From: JAJPKK01 sp963702755
Lineage (GTDB): Bacteria; Pseudomonadota; Alphaproteobacteria; Rhizobiales; Xanthobacteraceae
DNA: 64,000 bases
Direction: 5' to 3'
Assembly (NCBI GenBank): GCA_963702755.1
Contig: CAVPDZ010000006.1
Coordinates: 1-64,000, forward strand
Shown: in pieces, positions 61,384 to 64,000 of the stretch
How positions within the stretch are numbered: the first letter of the stretch is position 1
How the letters are laid out: the number at the start of each line of letters is the position of its first letter
The notes under the pieces: generated by a model
Databases searched by the model: none
What the model was told of the DNA's origin: nothing
Seen by the model: the letters and a program-made list of their open reading frames with translations, nothing else
Position numbers and translations under genes: made by a program

Positions 61384-63777
61384 TCACATCAGTCCCGCCA
61401 GCTTCGCCTTTAATTCATCCCAGGCGCCGCGGAGTGGGTCGAACTCGAAATGCACGTGGTGCCGTCCCGGCTCGAGTTCGACCGCGCGGAACAGCACGTT
61501 GGCTTTGAGGATCTCGGTGGGGCGGCCGTCGACTGTTGCGCGCCACCACGGATGCCACACGTCGTTGAGGACGAGAAAGCCGCCCGTCGGAGCATCCGCC
61601 TCGATCTCGATCGCGGTGTTCGCATAGCGCAAGATGCGGACCGCGCCCTGCGCACTCGGTGCGTGGTCGATAGCGGTATCGATGCCGACGGTACCACCGG
61701 CGGCGGCGTCAGCCATCCGGGGCATTTCGGCAATCGGCTGGCGCCTCGGCGGATGCTCGAGGAGCACGGTGCGCTGGGGATCGACATCGGGCCATCCGTC
61801 GCGGAGCAGCGCGTCGAAATCAGCGATGCGATAGTTGTGCACCAGCATGACGCGGGGCAGGGCGTGCGGGTTCTCGTAGACGTAGGCGTCTCGGGTCCGA
61901 GCGACGAAGGTGAGGTCGCCGGGACGGAGCGATGGGTCGATCTGTTCGACCGGCACGCCGGTCGCAATGAAGCGCACGCCGCAGAGGTTGGCGAAGGTCG
62001 AATGATAGGATGGAAACAGCGGCGCAAATTTGCGCTGTTCCGGGATCGCGACCGTATCGCCGACGCCGGTTGCAAGCACGAAGTTGCGCAGCCGCAGCGG
62101 ATTGTGGCCGAACAGATGATCGAAGCCTTGGGCGAGCGCGACGTCCGGCCAATGATAGGCGATGCCGATGAGCTCGACGCGGTCGCGCCGGACAGGCGAG
62201 GACGTCTCCGCGAGCTTGCTCTTGAGGAGAGCGACTGTCTCGTCGCCGCCGTCAAGCTGCAGCGCGCGGTAGCGCGAGGGCGCCAAGCCGGTTGATTCGG
62301 TTGGCGCATTGTTCCAGCCGAGATCGAACGTCACGAAGGCGAAGATACACAGACTGGCAATGAGGGGGCGTGTCGGCAAAAGGCGCCGGGCCAGTTCGAG
62401 AACGGCGATGGCGGCAACGCCGAAGGCAAGTCCGACGGCGACCGGCTTCACGGCGACGCCGCTCCTGTTGACCGCATACGCGATCGCGAACGCCACCGGC
62501 ACGAGGGCCGCAATCATTCCGGCTGCGATCGCCGCCGCGAATTGCGGCCGTGGCGTCGTTCCGGACAACACACGATGCACGAGATAGCCGCCCATGACGG
62601 CGATCAGGAAACCAATGATGAAGGTCGCGTCGGCGGGGCGTCGAAACAGGTCCACGCCCGGCAGGACATCGAACATCAGGCGGAAGATCGGCGTGTACCA
62701 GCCGAAAGCGTAAAGCAGCATCACCACGAGCGCCGCCGTGAAGTAGCGAATGTCGCGCGTCCACAGCAGCCCGCGGAAAATGCCGATGCCGAGAATCAGG
62801 ATGACAGCGAGGATGCCGCAATAGATCTCGCCCATATTTTGCGAGAGAAAGAGCTGGTCGGCTGACCCGAATGCGGCGCGCCAAGGTGCGCTCGGCGGTC
62901 CCCAGAAATCGACCGTGGGATCGGAGGCGCCGTAGAGGTCCGAAAAAACCAGCATCATCAGCAGTGCGGGATGAAGCGAACCGTGCCCCACGTTGGCGAG
63001 TCCGTAAGACGGCCGGTTGGAATCCGCCGCGAGCAACGCCGAGAACACGAATGGCACGATGGCTACGGCGAACGCCGTCGCAGCGCTGATCGCAAGCGGT
63101 GCCACGGTCGTCCTGATCCGCTTGCGCCTGCCGGCGCCGTCGAGCCACCACGCGAGGACGTAGGTCACGATCACGAAAAGTCCGAGCAGCGCCACCTGGT
63201 CGCGGCCGATCGCGAGCATGCCGATCGCAACGCCCGCAAGCGGGGCGACTGCCAACGATTGTCGGTCGAGCACCCGCGCCAAAAGCCACAGCGAAATCGG
63301 CAGCCAGCACAGGCTGATGATCTCGCTCGTATGTTGCAGGCGCGATGCCGCCGACCCGCCGAAGGCGAAGATGAGCGCGGCGACCACCGCGCCGCCCCAG
63401 TGCCAGCCGCGATCGCGAAAGAACAGGATCACCGCGAGACCGCCGAGGAACAGGTAGGCGAACGTCACGGCATCGATGGCGCGAAAGCTCGGCCGCGCAT
63501 CGAGCGAGGCGAGCGCGAGATGCAGCGGCGAAAAGATCAGCGATTGCGGATCGGCGATCTGCGGCCAGCCGGCGAAAACATTGGGCGTCCAGAACGGCGA
63601 GTCACCTCGGGCGAGCGAGGTCGCCAGGAACTGCATCTCCGGTTCGAACTGCGCCTTGGCGTCCCACGGAATCGTCAGCGTGCCCGACAGCCACGGCCAT
63701 GCGAGCAGCACGAAGGCGGCGGTGTAAAGACCCGCCGCCAGCATGAAGCCGCTCGCTTGCGAAGCTCGTGCCGGCAT
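61384..63777 (-). CDS. YfhO-family membrane protein
   Basis: 797 residues. About 12 transmembrane helices in the first 490 residues (AAGLYTAAFVLLAWPWLSGT onward) precede a soluble C-terminal beta-rich domain ending DELKAKLAGLM. The pattern WDAKAQFEPEMQFLA, NVFAGWPQIADPQSLIFSPL and later RRPADATFIIGF matches GT-C-like YfhO proteins, thought to be polyprenol-phosphate-linked glycosyltransferases of the membrane. The C-terminal DAPTGGFLVLNDVWHPWWRA segment is typical. The frame is intact. Confidence 0.85.
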   Translation of the reverse strand: MPARASQASGFMLAAGLYTAAFVLLAWPWLSGTLTIPWDAKAQFEPEMQFLATSLARGDSPFWTPNVFAGWPQIADPQSLIFSPLHLALASLDARPSFRAIDAVTFAYLFLGGLAVILFFRDRGWHWGGAVVAALIFAFGGSAASRLQHTSEIISLCWLPISLWLLARVLDRQSLAVAPLAGVAIGMLAIGRDQVALLGLFVIVTYVLAWWLDGAGRRKRIRTTVAPLAISAATAFAVAIVPFVFSALLAADSNRPSYGLANVGHGSLHPALLMMLVFSDLYGASDPTVDFWGPPSAPWRAAFGSADQLFLSQNMGEIYCGILAVILILGIGIFRGLLWTRDIRYFTAALVVMLLYAFGWYTPIFRLMFDVLPGVDLFRRPADATFIIGFLIAVMGGYLVHRVLSGTTPRPQFAAAIAAGMIAALVPVAFAIAYAVNRSGVAVKPVAVGLAFGVAAIAVLELARRLLPTRPLIASLCIFAFVTFDLGWNNAPTESTGLAPSRYRALQLDGGDETVALLKSKLAETSSPVRRDRVELIGIAYHWPDVALAQGFDHLFGHNPLRLRNFVLATGVGDTVAIPEQRKFAPLFPSYHSTFANLCGVRFIATGVPVEQIDPSLRPGDLTFVARTRDAYVYENPHALPRVMLVHNYRIADFDALLRDGWPDVDPQRTVLLEHPPRRQPIAEMPRMADAAAGGTVGIDTAIDHAPSAQGAVRILRYANTAIEIEADAPTGGFLVLNDVWHPWWRATVDGRPTEILKANVLFRAVELEPGRHHVHFEFDPLRGAWDELKAKLAGLM

Positions 63778-63902
63778 GAGTGTGACGATCCGATGCGATC
63801 AGTAATCGACGGCGCCGCGGCGTGCAGCACTCCGAACGATGCTGCGACATTCCGCCTCAAATACGCCGGTGCAGCTGCAAGTTCGCAAAAGCAAACCGAC
63901 GC

Positions 63903-64000
63903 TTAATCAAGCCGCACGCCGGCGGCCCGAACCGCTTCGGCCCATTTCGGGATTTCGGCGGCGATCATCGCACCGAAACTCTCGGGTGTGCCGAACTTCG
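63903..64000 (-). CDS. Bug/TctC-type solute-binding protein (C-terminal end only)
   Basis: The visible 32 codons read FGTPESFGAMIAAEIPKWAE and VRAAGVRLD-TAA, the usual last helix of tripartite tricarboxylate transporter binding proteins (GTPEEFAA-IxxEIxKWxxVVKxAGIK). The rest lies beyond the right edge. This is a second family member in this end of the window. Confidence 0.8.
   Translation of the reverse strand, partial: KFGTPESFGAMIAAEIPKWAEAVRAAGVRLD

Overview
The window comes from an alphaproteobacterium of the Hyphomicrobiales (Rhizobiales), most like the Bradyrhizobium/Pseudolabrys/Xanthobacteraceae side of that order. The evidence is the secE-nusG-rplKAJL-rpoBC-str-S10-spc-alpha gene order, the protein sequences, a GAAC-N7-GAAC LexA box before ssb, and several palindromic repeats of the kind scattered through these genomes. 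Taxonomy is inferred by reading only.

Layout. (1) 1-1790: start of a CspA-type gene running off the left edge, then remnants of very small rhizobial genes and mostly non-coding DNA. (2) About 1.8-6.79 kb: a compact block unlike its surroundings, with actinobacterial style (high GC, GTG/TTG starts, GTGA overlap, perfect terminator hairpin without a T-run). It holds a split-barrel flavin/F420 protein, an NRPS-like adenylation-thiolation-thioester reductase, a cytochrome P450, and the last residues of a convergent ABC-2 exporter permease. It stops abruptly at about 6.79 kb, where the last 38 codons of a xanthine-dehydrogenase-type subunit begin. It is either a transferred biosynthetic cassette or a chimeric join. 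(3) 6.8-7.4 kb: gene debris, including a YVTN propeller fragment. (4) 7.4-40.5 kb: the transcription/translation super-cluster: secE, nusG, rplK, rplA, rplJ, rplL, rpoB, rpoC, rpsL, rpsG, fusA, tuf, rpsJ through rplO, secY, adk, rpsM, rpsK, rpoA, rplQ. (5) 40.5-64 kb: accessory and housekeeping genes: a dienelactone hydrolase, signal peptidase, MaoC hydratase, AAA ATPase, uvrA, an outer-membrane protein, ssb, a VIT-VWA protein with a MerR regulator, an SDR-DoxX protein, marC, gyrA, three solute-binding proteins (one partial), a kelch protein and a YfhO membrane protein.

Quality. About half of the genes carry single-base indels although the protein is conserved on both sides: rpoB three, rpoC one, fusA two, tuf many, and also rpsJ, rplD, rplB, rpsQ, rplE, rpsN, rpsH, rpmD, adk, rpsM, rplQ, uvrA, gyrA and others. 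Most of these genes are essential, so I read the breaks as sequence errors and annotate the genes full length. secY differs: it has an in-frame TAA from a substitution.

How the parts work together: SecE/SecY build the translocon, the rpo genes the RNA polymerase, NusG couples transcription to translation, and the r-proteins with EF-G/EF-Tu build and drive the ribosome. UvrA and SSB are DNA-repair genes, ssb under a visible SOS box. The foreign cassette would load and reduce a carboxylic or amino acid to an aldehyde or alcohol, with the P450 and the flavin/F420 protein tailoring the product.
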